64,000 nucleotides of DNA from Chelonoidis abingdonii (lineage: Eukaryota; Chordata; Testudines; Testudinidae). Below the pieces are notes generated by a model. The model worked only from the letters and a program-made list of their open reading frames with translations, was not told where the DNA came from and did not search any database. The first letter of the stretch is position 1; every line of letters begins with the position of its first letter. Positions 1 through 11,466 of this stretch are shown one piece after another. The translations under genes and the position numbers were made by a program. The stretch is from assembly GCF_003597395.2 (NCBI RefSeq), contig NC_133777.1, positions 59,830,791 to 59,894,790 of the forward strand, in the 5' to 3' direction.

Positions 1-1405
1 AGACAGCTGGCATTGATACGAAAGGAAATGAAACAGAGATCATGCAGTTTCACTTACTTCCCCACTCTCTCCCCCCAATATCTTTTCTCTCATTCAAGAA
101 GCTCATACACCTAGTTTTTAATGAGTTTAAAGATCATTCATTGGATCATCATTAATCAGAAAACCTTGGCAAAAAGTTTACTACTAAATAAAGACAAAAC
201 TCTTGTAAGCTTATGGGACAAGAAAAACAAATGAAACTGATCTATATATATTCCTTTTAAGACCAGGGACAAGCCAAAATCATATACAAGTAATATGAAC
301 AGAAAATGCTTAAACAAAACAATTGTGCATACACTGTATAAAAGACCCCAGATTTGTGTTCTGTATTCTGCCATACAATGATATTTTAAAAATTTAAATA
401 TCAGTTATGAAATAAAAACATATCATTTAATACATAGCAAATTAAAATAGAGGAATTCAAAGATTCCGTTTTAATTTTTTCAAAAGCTGGTGAATGTCCA
501 TTTTTATTTTGTAATCTGCAATAGTTCCAATAACATTTTTTCACTTTACTTAAAATGATTCTGGAAAAAATCAAATCTTGAACAAGAGCTTAATGCTTGC
601 TTACAACTTGAGACATACTACTTGATTCAAATGCCACCATTCTCGGCAGTATGGCACAAAATGACCAGAACCCAAAACTATGAAGCCGGTCACTAAAACA
701 GAAGTCTATCAAGTATAAGCAAAAATGTAATGTTTTGTAATCTTTCGGAAGAAAATGGATTAAAACCCCTCTACTGCACTAGTACAGGGTACAATGTCTA
801 CTGAAAAATGTTTTAGTGTAAATAGTGATTAAAGTTTGTGAATCAGACTAACTTTCCTGTATATGGTCAAAATACTAGTTTGATTGGAAGCAGATGGTAT
901 AACAGTAAAGTTAGTCTCTGAACCTCAAACTCCAAACAGGAAACGCAAGCCTTACTGGCTGACTGCTTCCCTAATCATTCCCAGAGATTCATACTTGTTA
1001 TTTTTATAAATAACCACAAAGGCTTTCATCTTTTCTCCCTGTTGTACAAAGCAGCCAATAAACCTAAATGTCATTTTTTAACTATCAGAATCCCCCCCCC
1101 CCAACACTATTTGCAAACGCATTGCAAACATGGAGATCACAGATGGTCTTTTAAAAAGAAAATACATTAGAAATGTTACTTAGTTCAATGTTAGGTTAAT
1201 GTTTAAAAAATTACAAACTATGAGCTTAACTGTATCTTATCACAGAATGCCAGCCTTACAAGTCTTCTAAAATATGCAAGTGAATTACACCAGCAATCTA
1301 AATATACTTTGTTAGACTAATCTAAAAACACACGGGTTTCAGTAAGTGCCTATTCAGCTATGTCAGCCACTTTGAAACTATACGAACAAAGGAAAGCACC
1401 CTTAC
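1..1405 (-). other. TCF12: TCF12 intron downstream of the HEBAlt exon (partial)
   Basis: AT-rich intronic sequence begins with the HEBAlt donor and runs off the window towards the Val-Tyr-Ala-Pro exon. No exon, RNA gene or recognisable transposon is seen. A short C-run lies near 1092. Confidence 0.8.
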
Positions 1406-1474
1406 CGTTTTCCCATTGTAGTAATACATCAAAGAATTGCTGCCCATTCCAGGTACAGGGTATGCACAATACAT
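1406..1474 (-). CDS. TCF12: TCF12 alternative first coding exon (HEBAlt isoform), partial CDS
   Basis: This exon encodes the N-terminus of the short TCF12 isoform HEBAlt, a nuclear E-protein that lacks the first activation domain and is known from early T-cell development in mammals. The 23 codons begin MYCAYPVPGMG and end NSLMYYYNGKT, which I recognise as the hallmark leader of HEBAlt; TCF4 has a near-identical one. The exon ends in ACG followed by donor GTAAGG (GT at 1405-1404), in phase 0, the same phase as the exon at 15900, so both can join the off-window exon beginning Val-Tyr-Ala-Pro. Its position in the intron after the PGLPSS exon matches the mammalian gene. The start at 1474 has A at -3 and T at +4. 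An in-frame ATG at 1540 could add 22 residues, but the family start is MYCAYP. The 5' end of the exon and the promoter cannot be placed. Identification is very secure. Confidence 0.95.
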
Positions 1475-2395
1475 ACTGATTCTAAAAATGACACAGTCTG
1501 CAGTTAAAGTGCACTGCTTCTCTCCAAGACATCCATCCACCCGATCAAACAGAGTAATTCTTCAGTACTAAGTGTACACACATGGATCTACTCAAAAGGA
1601 ACTTATGCAAAACAGGACTGAACCATTTCATATGGGGAAGAGGGGGGTGTGAGAGAGAGACATACACTGTAATTTCTATAAAATTCTATCAACCCCCCGT
1701 TTTTAGTCATAATTCCAACCAGCAAAACTCTTGCAAAAACAGTTTATTTACAACAGTTAAGATACAGAGGTTTGTAGCTACCAGTATACTGAGAAATTAT
1801 TAGCTTTGTCCATGCAAATAAAATACTACAAAGGAATAACAAATAGAAAAATCCTAGTTAATCTTCTGTTTTTTGTTTTAATTCAATTAGAGCACTTGTG
1901 GCAGTAGAGTCATAGCTTGATGCACCTCCAGTGACACTACCATCTGGCTCTGTCTAAAGTTGCTTCCAACTTTGACAAACACACCACAGAGCAATCATGA
2001 ACTGGAAACACTGAATCATATGTAACAAGAAGGACTAGACAGTTAAGCCTTCTACATAATCACTTCCTGGGCCAAAAAGTATTATGTCCCAATTAATTAA
2101 GTATCTCTATTAGGCCACGGGTTGTTTCTAACTGGGGAAAAAGTATATCCTCTTAAACGAGTACTATATAGCTGTCAAACAAAAGAAAATACAGTATGTC
2201 ATGTTTAGTTAAAATATATTATATATGTTTAAAACAGACAACTAAATAAAGGTAAATATTTTAATATTACAAAATCCAAAGTTCATATTTAAATTACATA
2301 GCATGAAAAATGTATGAGTAAGTTTGGCCAAATTTTGAACATTTTAGACTATAAAATGCATTTTTGTGAGAAAACATTTTTCCCCCTCTCATATG

Positions 2396-2424
2396 TGGAC
2401 ACACACACACACACACACACACAC
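2396..2424. repeat. (CA)n microsatellite
   Basis: About fourteen uninterrupted CA dinucleotides within intron. Confidence 0.95.
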
Positions 2425-4470
2425 GAGAATTGGCAGAAACATACAATTTTAGTGTTAATCTGACAAAAATGTATTGCACATATATTACATAGAATCCCTC
2501 AATATACACACACATTTATAGTCTATTCTTCCCTAAACTGCATCCTCTTGGTGAAGAATATGAAATTCCCTCAGTTTGCTTGATAAATTAAGCATATAAA
2601 ATGAAAGCCAATACGCAAGGAATGAAGTTACCGCTGTTGGGGATGGGGGATTAATACTAAAAGCAAATCCTCTTTAGTATGTTACTCAGTACATCAGGAA
2701 ACTACTAATCCATATGTTTGTACATAAATATGTTTATATTCTACAGATGAATACAACTGGCTGTTAAAGAATGTGCAGGGTCCACTGAGCCTCTTTAAAA
2801 ATAAAAAAAAGTCAAGGGCAGAAAAAAATTACAGCAGAAAATCTCTTTCCCACTCTCTTTGACTGTGTCAAATGCCAAATCTGTGAGTTTACCCTGCCTT
2901 CCCTTCTGTCCAGAACAGAGAACATACAGCAGACTAAGAAAAGAAGGGGTAACGTTCAATTCAGCCATGTGTAGGGAAAGAAAGCAAGCTGTGGAAATTA
3001 GGATACCTTTGACAAGCACCTTTCATGATGGGGAAGTCATCTAACCACAGAATGAAATTTAGCAAAGGAAACAGTCTAATAAGCTCAAATACTATTATCA
3101 TGTGAGACTTCCATTAGGTTTTTGTACAGTGTCCATCACCTTAGTAAATAAGCACTGCAATATCTGTAAGTATACAGAATATATGCAGATTAGACACAAA
3201 AGTTTAGTCAGTGACATGCACCAGCAAAACGATATATAAGCATGACAGTTAAACTACTGTGATTATTCCAGTTTTGAATTAGGTTATCCTGAAATGTAAA
3301 TGAATTGAAAAGCATGTACATTTTTACTGTTTAGCTTTATATGTTGATCAGATTGTTGCTTTTAATACATACATACAGGGGTTGGGGGAGGTAGAAAAGC
3401 ATGAAGCGTTTTAAAAGCTAATGAACCAAATTTCAACCAAACTCTTCACCCATACAAAAGACTAAGCAGCAGCTGCAAAAAAGAACATCACTGTACATCA
3501 GACTATTAAAATGCCAAGCCTGCAGAGTGACTTGCAACTTCCTCCTTCCCCCAGGGATCACAAAGCCCCATTTCAGTCCCCAGAGAACTCTGTAAGAAGC
3601 TTTGATTTACAATTAACAATGCCATTCCTTAAACCTCCTCACTATGTTTAGGCTTCTATAGACGTGATATGCTAAAAGATCTTTAGATCTCTTATACTGC
3701 TTCCCTAAGTATATAGTATCTAGGATTAAAATGAATTATTTAGAACAATGTATCTTTTTATATTCAGGAAACACACAAAAAAAGCTATACAACAAAAGTC
3801 CAATTTTATTTTGGAAAAAAGAGGCAGAATAAAAGCACTCTCTCTTTTAATCAAATAGTTCCAGCACATAAGAAACTTTTATAGTGGTCAAAAATGTTTT
3901 AGCAGTGGTTAGATTCAGTTCTCCAAAACAAGGATGGACATTAATATGTATCTTGTATAATCTACTACTGGGTGTGTGCATGTAATAATTTGATTATTTT
4001 TGAAACACTGCAGGGAATAAAAAATCAGTATTTTACTATGTGGCATATGTGTTTCATCTTTCTTGCAGCTCATCTTCTAAACTTACACACAAAACCAGTA
4101 GAAGTTAAAAAAGTGTGAAGGCAATATTAATTGGTATTGTTTGCTAACTTGAGTAACATCTGTTTAAACAAGTAAATTGCTGAGGCTCGTCAACACACAG
4201 GCAAGCTAGTGTCAAAAACAGCACAAAAGAGTAGGTCTCATTCAAAATGCTGCCTCTGGGAAAAGGTAGAATAAAGACAAACACTCCCAACAATACCGCA
4301 CTGATTAAAAGGATTTACTTCCGACAAACCAAAGAAGTAACAATTTCATCATGCTGTGTGGGGAATTAGCTATTTTACTGGAGCAGCACAGGTACACCTA
4401 TATGCACTGTACAGAAAATTATCACCGTGTTGTATGCTTATAGCACCAACATACTATTTCCCCAATACAT

Positions 4471-4650
4471 TAGAATCATAGAATATCAGGCTTGGAAGGG
4501 ACCTGAGCAGGTCATCTGGTCCAAACCCCTGCTCAAAGCAGGACCAATCGCCAGCCAGATTTTTGCCCCAGATCCCTAAATGGCCCCCTCAAGGATTGAA
4601 CTCACAACCCTGGGTTTAGCAGGCCAATCCTCAAACCACATTGTCACTCA
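4471..4650 (-). mobile_element. tRNA-headed SINE of turtle Cry-I type with CR1-like tail
   Basis: Read on the minus strand, the element has a tRNA-derived head with a B-box-like GGTTGTGAGTTCAATCC, a central body (GGGGCCATTTAGGGATCTGGGG), and a CR1-like 3' end finishing in TTCTA-type repeats. The A-box region near 4640-4650 is degraded. The family is typical of cryptodiran turtles. It is an ordinary retrotransposed copy and not a functional tRNA gene. Confidence 0.9.
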
Positions 4651-7378
4651 ATGTACCATATTTTCGGATCAAATTATTCTGCTTTCAAGCATATCAGGTT
4701 GTTATGAGTTTTCTTTTAATCTCTCAGTTTACATTGCCTAAAGATGATGACAAACTGACACATCTCGCAATTGCAGCAAACACCAATGGATGTACCTATA
4801 GAAAGCTCAAACTATAACTACTCTAACATGGTCCCAACAACCAAAAAAAGTTCTCTTTGTGTATGTCGGTGTTTTATTTTGTATTTTACATTTATTCTGA
4901 GCTGCACTGATTTCCACCCCACTCCCCACCCCCCTGCTTTAAGAAAAACATGTTACGGTGAAATGGATCATATATGGATCAATGATATCATAGTGAATAC
5001 AGTTATTTGTTCTATTTTTCCTCGGTGACAAATCAAGGGTTAATCTTATGATTCAGTCCGACAGAACTAGTCAGCTGGAGACAGGGCCAATTTTTTAAAC
5101 TTGATTTCAGACAGACATGCCGTCAGCAGAGGAGCACTGAATGGACATGCACTTTTGTAGCCTGAACGGTTTCCATTCACGATTCTACACTGTGTCAAAA
5201 ACAATAACCTGTGTGTTTCTGTAAGTATATAAAGAGATTATGATCTCTGATGCAGAGTGAAATGCTGACCTAATAATAAACTAAACTACCTGTTTAAGAA
5301 TGTTCTCAAAAGATTAATTCATTTTCAGTCAGATTTTAATGAGATACTTGCTTTTTAAAGTCCAGCTGTTTTGTCAAACATAGAATTTAGTCTATTTTTT
5401 TTTTACCTTTGTCCAATTCAAAGACACAACGAAAACACACACAGCAAGAATGAATCACCCACCTTTTTAACCAATTTAAAACTGCCACTAAGTTGACATC
5501 ATACAGATAATTGAAAATTACTTTTTATAATATACCAGAGATAGGCAGAGGATCTCATCTCCACACCAGAAAGCACATCCTCTATTCAAAACTGTCCATA
5601 AATATGACAAACATCATATCAATGTTTAAAATAAAATGTCGCGTTATATTGCTTGTTTTATTATTTTAGTTATTATAAGAACTAAAAATTTTACACTGAA
5701 TTGTGTACTCTTTTCCCCTCCAATAAAAGTTATTTGCCCACCATCAAAAACAAATACCAGATAAAATATTATGAACTTCCTGATGCAGAGTCTGTTTTTC
5801 CCAAGGACTTAAACATCAGCTTACAAATGAAAACCTCAAATAGGATACCAATAGCTCATTTTTTCTTACTTTTTTGGTACTAGTTGAAAAATGCTCTTCA
5901 ATATTCGTGCACAAAATCTTTGTCCCAGAAACCACCTCTAAAATTCTCAATGAAAAAACCTCCAAATGTATTTATTTCTAAACAAAATGTTTATGATGAT
6001 TAACTAGATCAAGCCTGGCAAGATGAATATCTATAAATTATATTGTCAGCAGACAATTAAAACAGATTCAGACTTTAAACTGTCTGAGAATTGCATGTAG
6101 CTACTTCTAGAGGAGAAAGATAGAAAATAGGCGTTGTCTAGAAGACAGACCTCTACTCATGTAAACATTTAAATATCTAGTAAATTAAAAAATCCTGAAA
6201 GCATGCCATCATGTTATTAGGAAAGGGAAAATTATCCATTTATCATGTACTGTGTAGTAAAAAGATGCAGCAGTTTGCAACTCCATAATAGTGCTTTTAA
6301 AAAAAAAGAAACAGCCAAGAATAAAAATCATTATAATAAAAACAAAATCAAAATAAAATTCATAACATTAAGTTAATTGAGTCCAATTAATTTACTTGTG
6401 TGCTTTCAAATCTGTGTAAAAGTTAAGTAGTAAAAGTTTTACTGTTTTCCAGTTCAAATGGTTGGTTTTTAACTTTAAAAAATTTTTTCTTTGCAGAAAT
6501 ACAGATATCTGATACTAAATAAAAAATAAGATCACATATTAAACCAGTATACAGCATTCCAGAAAATAAACCATATACTATACATTGATATCAGATTTCC
6601 AAACCAATTCCATGATGGCTACATGTGAAAACAGGAAACAATAATATTTAAAAAATAAGAAATTATATAGTCAGAAAAATTGAGTTACAGCCGATGGGAA
6701 TGGCTTTCCTTCTAAAGTACTATACATTTTCAGCATGCGAGTTATTTTATATATTTAAATAGAAATAAAGATGCTTCTCATTAGGTGCATTATTCTAAGA
6801 GCTAATGAACAACAGCAACTTCTGTCAATTCCTCACATTCAGGTATTGTACAAATATTCCTTATTAGTGATATTTAATATAAATCCATAATGAAGTATCA
6901 AAGCAAGGAAGGTATTCAATATGCATCATTATTCCTAGCTTCGGAAAGCTTCAGAACTCTACTGAAGATTTTAGATATTTTGTAAAAATAAAAACAAAAA
7001 ACCTAAGCAGTTTAATAGATGGCTTTGAAATGTCCTCAGGTCTATCTTCCTATGAGAAGCACTTAATTGCACACAATTTCATTTATGACAAAATGTATGT
7101 ATACATTTGTTTGTTATACTTGACAAATGAGTAAGGGGTGTTACCAAACAACAGTACTTCCTATTGGACCAATCACCACTCTACAACATGATAGATAAAT
7201 GCAGACACATTATAAAAATCAGATGTGAATTAAATAAGAGATTTAAAAAACCTTCCAAAGTAAACGATTCCACGCTTTTGTTATTGAAAGATGTAAAAGA
7301 TTAAGTTAAGTTACACATCTCTTCATCATGAACTTAGTATGACCAAGCAAATGTATTTGAGAAATTAAAGGGAGATAA

Positions 7379-8487
7379 GGGGTCCCTCTGCTGGTCCAAT
7401 TCCAGTATCATTTTGCTTTATTTTTTGCTCAAGTGCAATATGTTTAGCATTTCTCATGTACTCCCCAAAGTGATATATAGTAACATAGCTTCTGATGCAG
7501 TTTTAAAATTTTCCAGTAGGTGGTTCTATAATCAAAACTCTGCTCCATACGAAAAACAGTATTTTAATCTATTTAATAAATTAGCATCAGAGAAGCTTTA
7601 GGAAACTTTATGTCAAAGTGTAGATAGCGAGTTGCATAGAAACATAAGCTCAAAGGCACATTTCCCCTTTTTTTTTTCTGGTTCGCTGCCTGACAAAATT
7701 CTTCAGCAAACGAAGCTGTCTGGATGATCTGTCAAAAGCAAATGACAATCCTTTTGTCATCTATAGTTAGGGATCTAGTTAGTACTCCCTTAAGGAATTT
7801 CTTTTTTTTTTTAATAGGCTACCTAAGCTATCACAGAAAATGTCATGAAGTCTTGTGATTACATCTCCAGGATTGTACAACCTGTTTTCTTTATAGCCTT
7901 GAAGTGCCAAAGCTCAACATCACAAGAAACTCAATGGCACTAAAATGTTAGGCAATATTAATTCAATTTTAAATTTATACTCAGAGACTAGAACCAACAT
8001 ATACATCTTTGTGTCAGGATGACAAGTGAATCAGTAGTCTAGAAAACTTACATCTGAAGTTTATTCAGGGGTTTAGCCAGTTTTATTTCAGTGCAATTCT
8101 TTCCAACAGCAATCATTTTTTATTGGTTATTTCTGATAATTACAGGGTTAGATCACAGCCAAAGCAGCCTGTCTAGCATTTGTATTGATCAAGCAACCAA
8201 TCAATTCAACAGCATGAAACAGGTAAAAGTCTTATAGATATTACCACATATTACTCTTCTAACAGACTGCACAGATTTTTGAACAGCCTTCCCACCAAAA
8301 TCACAATGAACATCAAGTGACAAACTATAAGAAATAATCTTTTACTTATAAAAGCTTTCCCTCTCCCCATTTGTTGTAATGAAGAGCATCATGAATAACG
8401 AGGATGAACTGGCACATAGTCAGATGCAAAGCGGTAGTTTCAGCAATAACATGTAGCCTCTTTGTAAAGTTACAAAAGCTGCAGTCT
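7379..8487. repeat. Direct duplication, copy 1 (1,109 bp)
   Basis: The segment starting GGGGTCCCTCTGCTGG recurs at an exact offset of 1,111 bp. I compared many stretches, including two homopolymer runs of 10 T and 11 T, and found no difference. The copies are separated only by T and an N at 8488-8489. The content is plain intron. Confidence 0.95.
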
Positions 8488-8489
8488 TN

Positions 8490-9598
8490 GGGGTCCCTCT
8501 GCTGGTCCAATTCCAGTATCATTTTGCTTTATTTTTTGCTCAAGTGCAATATGTTTAGCATTTCTCATGTACTCCCCAAAGTGATATATAGTAACATAGC
8601 TTCTGATGCAGTTTTAAAATTTTCCAGTAGGTGGTTCTATAATCAAAACTCTGCTCCATACGAAAAACAGTATTTTAATCTATTTAATAAATTAGCATCA
8701 GAGAAGCTTTAGGAAACTTTATGTCAAAGTGTAGATAGCGAGTTGCATAGAAACATAAGCTCAAAGGCACATTTCCCCTTTTTTTTTTCTGGTTCGCTGC
8801 CTGACAAAATTCTTCAGCAAACGAAGCTGTCTGGATGATCTGTCAAAAGCAAATGACAATCCTTTTGTCATCTATAGTTAGGGATCTAGTTAGTACTCCC
8901 TTAAGGAATTTCTTTTTTTTTTTAATAGGCTACCTAAGCTATCACAGAAAATGTCATGAAGTCTTGTGATTACATCTCCAGGATTGTACAACCTGTTTTC
9001 TTTATAGCCTTGAAGTGCCAAAGCTCAACATCACAAGAAACTCAATGGCACTAAAATGTTAGGCAATATTAATTCAATTTTAAATTTATACTCAGAGACT
9101 AGAACCAACATATACATCTTTGTGTCAGGATGACAAGTGAATCAGTAGTCTAGAAAACTTACATCTGAAGTTTATTCAGGGGTTTAGCCAGTTTTATTTC
9201 AGTGCAATTCTTTCCAACAGCAATCATTTTTTATTGGTTATTTCTGATAATTACAGGGTTAGATCACAGCCAAAGCAGCCTGTCTAGCATTTGTATTGAT
9301 CAAGCAACCAATCAATTCAACAGCATGAAACAGGTAAAAGTCTTATAGATATTACCACATATTACTCTTCTAACAGACTGCACAGATTTTTGAACAGCCT
9401 TCCCACCAAAATCACAATGAACATCAAGTGACAAACTATAAGAAATAATCTTTTACTTATAAAAGCTTTCCCTCTCCCCATTTGTTGTAATGAAGAGCAT
9501 CATGAATAACGAGGATGAACTGGCACATAGTCAGATGCAAAGCGGTAGTTTCAGCAATAACATGTAGCCTCTTTGTAAAGTTACAAAAGCTGCAGTCT
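8490..9598. repeat. Direct duplication, copy 2 (1,109 bp)
   Basis: This is the second copy of the 7379-8487 segment, beginning directly after the only ambiguous base in the window (N at 8489). Identity including homopolymer lengths suggests overlapping contig ends that were not merged, although a very recent tandem duplication is possible. Confidence 0.95.
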
Positions 9599-10337
9599 AC
9601 TCATTTTGGGTTTTAACAACATTTTAAAGGTACCGATAAATTTAAGACCTTTCTATTCAGATTTCAATTATAATCTAATAGCACTTAAATACATGCATCT
9701 GGGATGCTGTGAAAACTTAAAGAGATTAGCTAATGACAACAGAAGGCCCTTACAGCAAGTCCTGAAGACAGCTAAGGAGACCTTCTGGCAGATATAACAT
9801 AGAAGGGAATTCTACAGACATGATCCCTGATCAAAGCAGGCTCTGCTTTGGCTCAGTACAGTCAGAGAATCAGGACAGATAGCCTGGATAATTCATCTGA
9901 TTTCAACTGTCTTGGAAGTACATTGTTGAGAGACGATCACTTAAGAGCCCTCAGCCCAGATCAGTGAGAACTTTACAGATTGTTAGCAAGACCTTGCAAC
10001 AACCCAGTTTGCTACTTAATGACAGCTGGACACCTTGATTATGGGAGTGGAGGAAGCAGAGAAGTAGACAGGAAGCCCCATGTGACTGACTACTGCTGCT
10101 TCCAGATCAATTTCAAGGGATGCTCAAGTAGAAGTGAATTACAGTAATTTAGCCTGAAGATGGTGAAATCATAAAAGGCCTAATGAGGTCCATGACGACA
10201 CAGAAAAAAGGGAGGGATGGAGATGGAAACAGTCACTGCTTAAGAAGAGTAGGTCTCAACAGTAAAATTTCTTTGGTATGTTACAGAATTTTGGAGCCTG
10301 GACACTTTAAACATTTACTATTTATTTGCTACTTTAC

Positions 10338-10374
10338 CAAAAAAAAAAAAAAAAAAAAAAAAAAAGAGAGAGAG
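10338..10374. repeat. Poly-A run with short GA tail
   Basis: A run of about 26 A bases is followed by GAGAGAGAG. It may be the 3' tail of an old retrotransposed copy lying to its left, but no target duplication was identified. Confidence 0.85.
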
Positions 10375-10847
10375 CAAGCTCCTACTCTGAGGAGCTCACA
10401 CTTTGATTCAGCCATAACAAACAAGGAATAACAATGAAAAGTGGTGGTTAGAATGTGGAAGGACGGGGCTGAAGGCTACCCCAATAAGTAATCATGAGTG
10501 TGTGTATTCTAACCCACAATTTATTGACTCTGTTTCAATGTTTTAAAATGTATAAGTTACTGTATTATGGAATCCAGACCAAGGATCAGATCAGGATACA
10601 AATGAAAAAAAATTCCAAGAACATGTATTTTGATCCAGAAAGTCACCTTAATCCCATTCCTAATAAGCATGGTCCTGTGTCCTCCAAGTGCTTTATTGAA
10701 CTATAGCTAGGAATACAGTCTCAGCAATAACTCCATGTAAAAATACCCTCATGGTAGAGTTAGTCAATGGGATACTCTCAGTTTGCCAAGCAGGGAATTT
10801 TGCATCAGACCTCACCACATCACCTATTGACCTCAGAACAACCTCAA

Positions 10848-11466
10848 CGTAAGAACGGACATATTAGGTCAGACCAAAAATCCATCTAGCCCAATATCCC
10901 GTCTTCTTACAGTGGCCAATGCCAGGTGCCCTAAAGGGAATGAACAGAATAGGTAATCATCAAGTGATCCAACAAAGGATAGGGACACCACCCCTGCCCA
11001 TCCTGTCTAATAGCCACTGATGGACCTATCCTTCATGAATTTATCTAGTTCTTTTTTGAACCCTGTTATAGTCTTGGCCTTAACGACATCTTCTGGCAGA
11101 GAGTTCCATAGGTTGACTGTGTGTTGTGTGAAAAAATACTTCCTTTTGTTTGTTTTAAACCTGCTGCCTATTAATTTCATTTGGTGACCCATTGTTCTTG
11201 AGTTATGAGGAGTACAACATAACATTTCCTTATTTACTTTCTTCACACAAGTCAGGATTTTAGAGAGGTATCTCATGACCCTCCTTAGTTGTCTCTTTTA
11301 CAAGCTGAAAAGTCCCAGTTTTATTAATCTCTCCTCCTATGGAAGCCATTCCATACCTATCATTTTTGTTGCCCTTTTCTGAACTTTTTCGAGTTCCAAT
11401 ATATCGTTTTTGAGATGGGGCGACCATAGCTGCATGCAGTATTCAAGATATGGGCATACCTCAGAG
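10848..11466 (-). mobile_element. CR1 LINE fragment (3' end of ORF2 and 3' UTR)
   Basis: The minus strand encodes the C-terminal end of a CR1 ORF2 protein: upstream residues resemble LEYCMQLWSPHLKND and EERLIKLGLFSL, then RFKTNKRKYFFTQHTVNLWNSLPEDVV in the longest open piece (11007-11276). The 3' UTR follows with the turtle CR1 stretch GGCACCTGGCATTGGCCACTG. Stops and frameshifts interrupt it and the 5' end is missing, so it is a dead copy. Confidence 0.9.

Noticed and set aside
4471..4650. tRNA-like head with B-box
   Set aside because: It is joined to a CR1-like tail and repeats at 21806 and 60543, so it is a SINE and not a tRNA gene.
7413..7601. 62-codon open frame repeated in the second copy
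   Set aside because: It is AT-rich intron duplicated by the 1,109-bp repeat, with no recognisable protein features.
10183..10431. Lysine-rich open frame
   Set aside because: It is created by the poly-A run; the same applies to 30753-30992.
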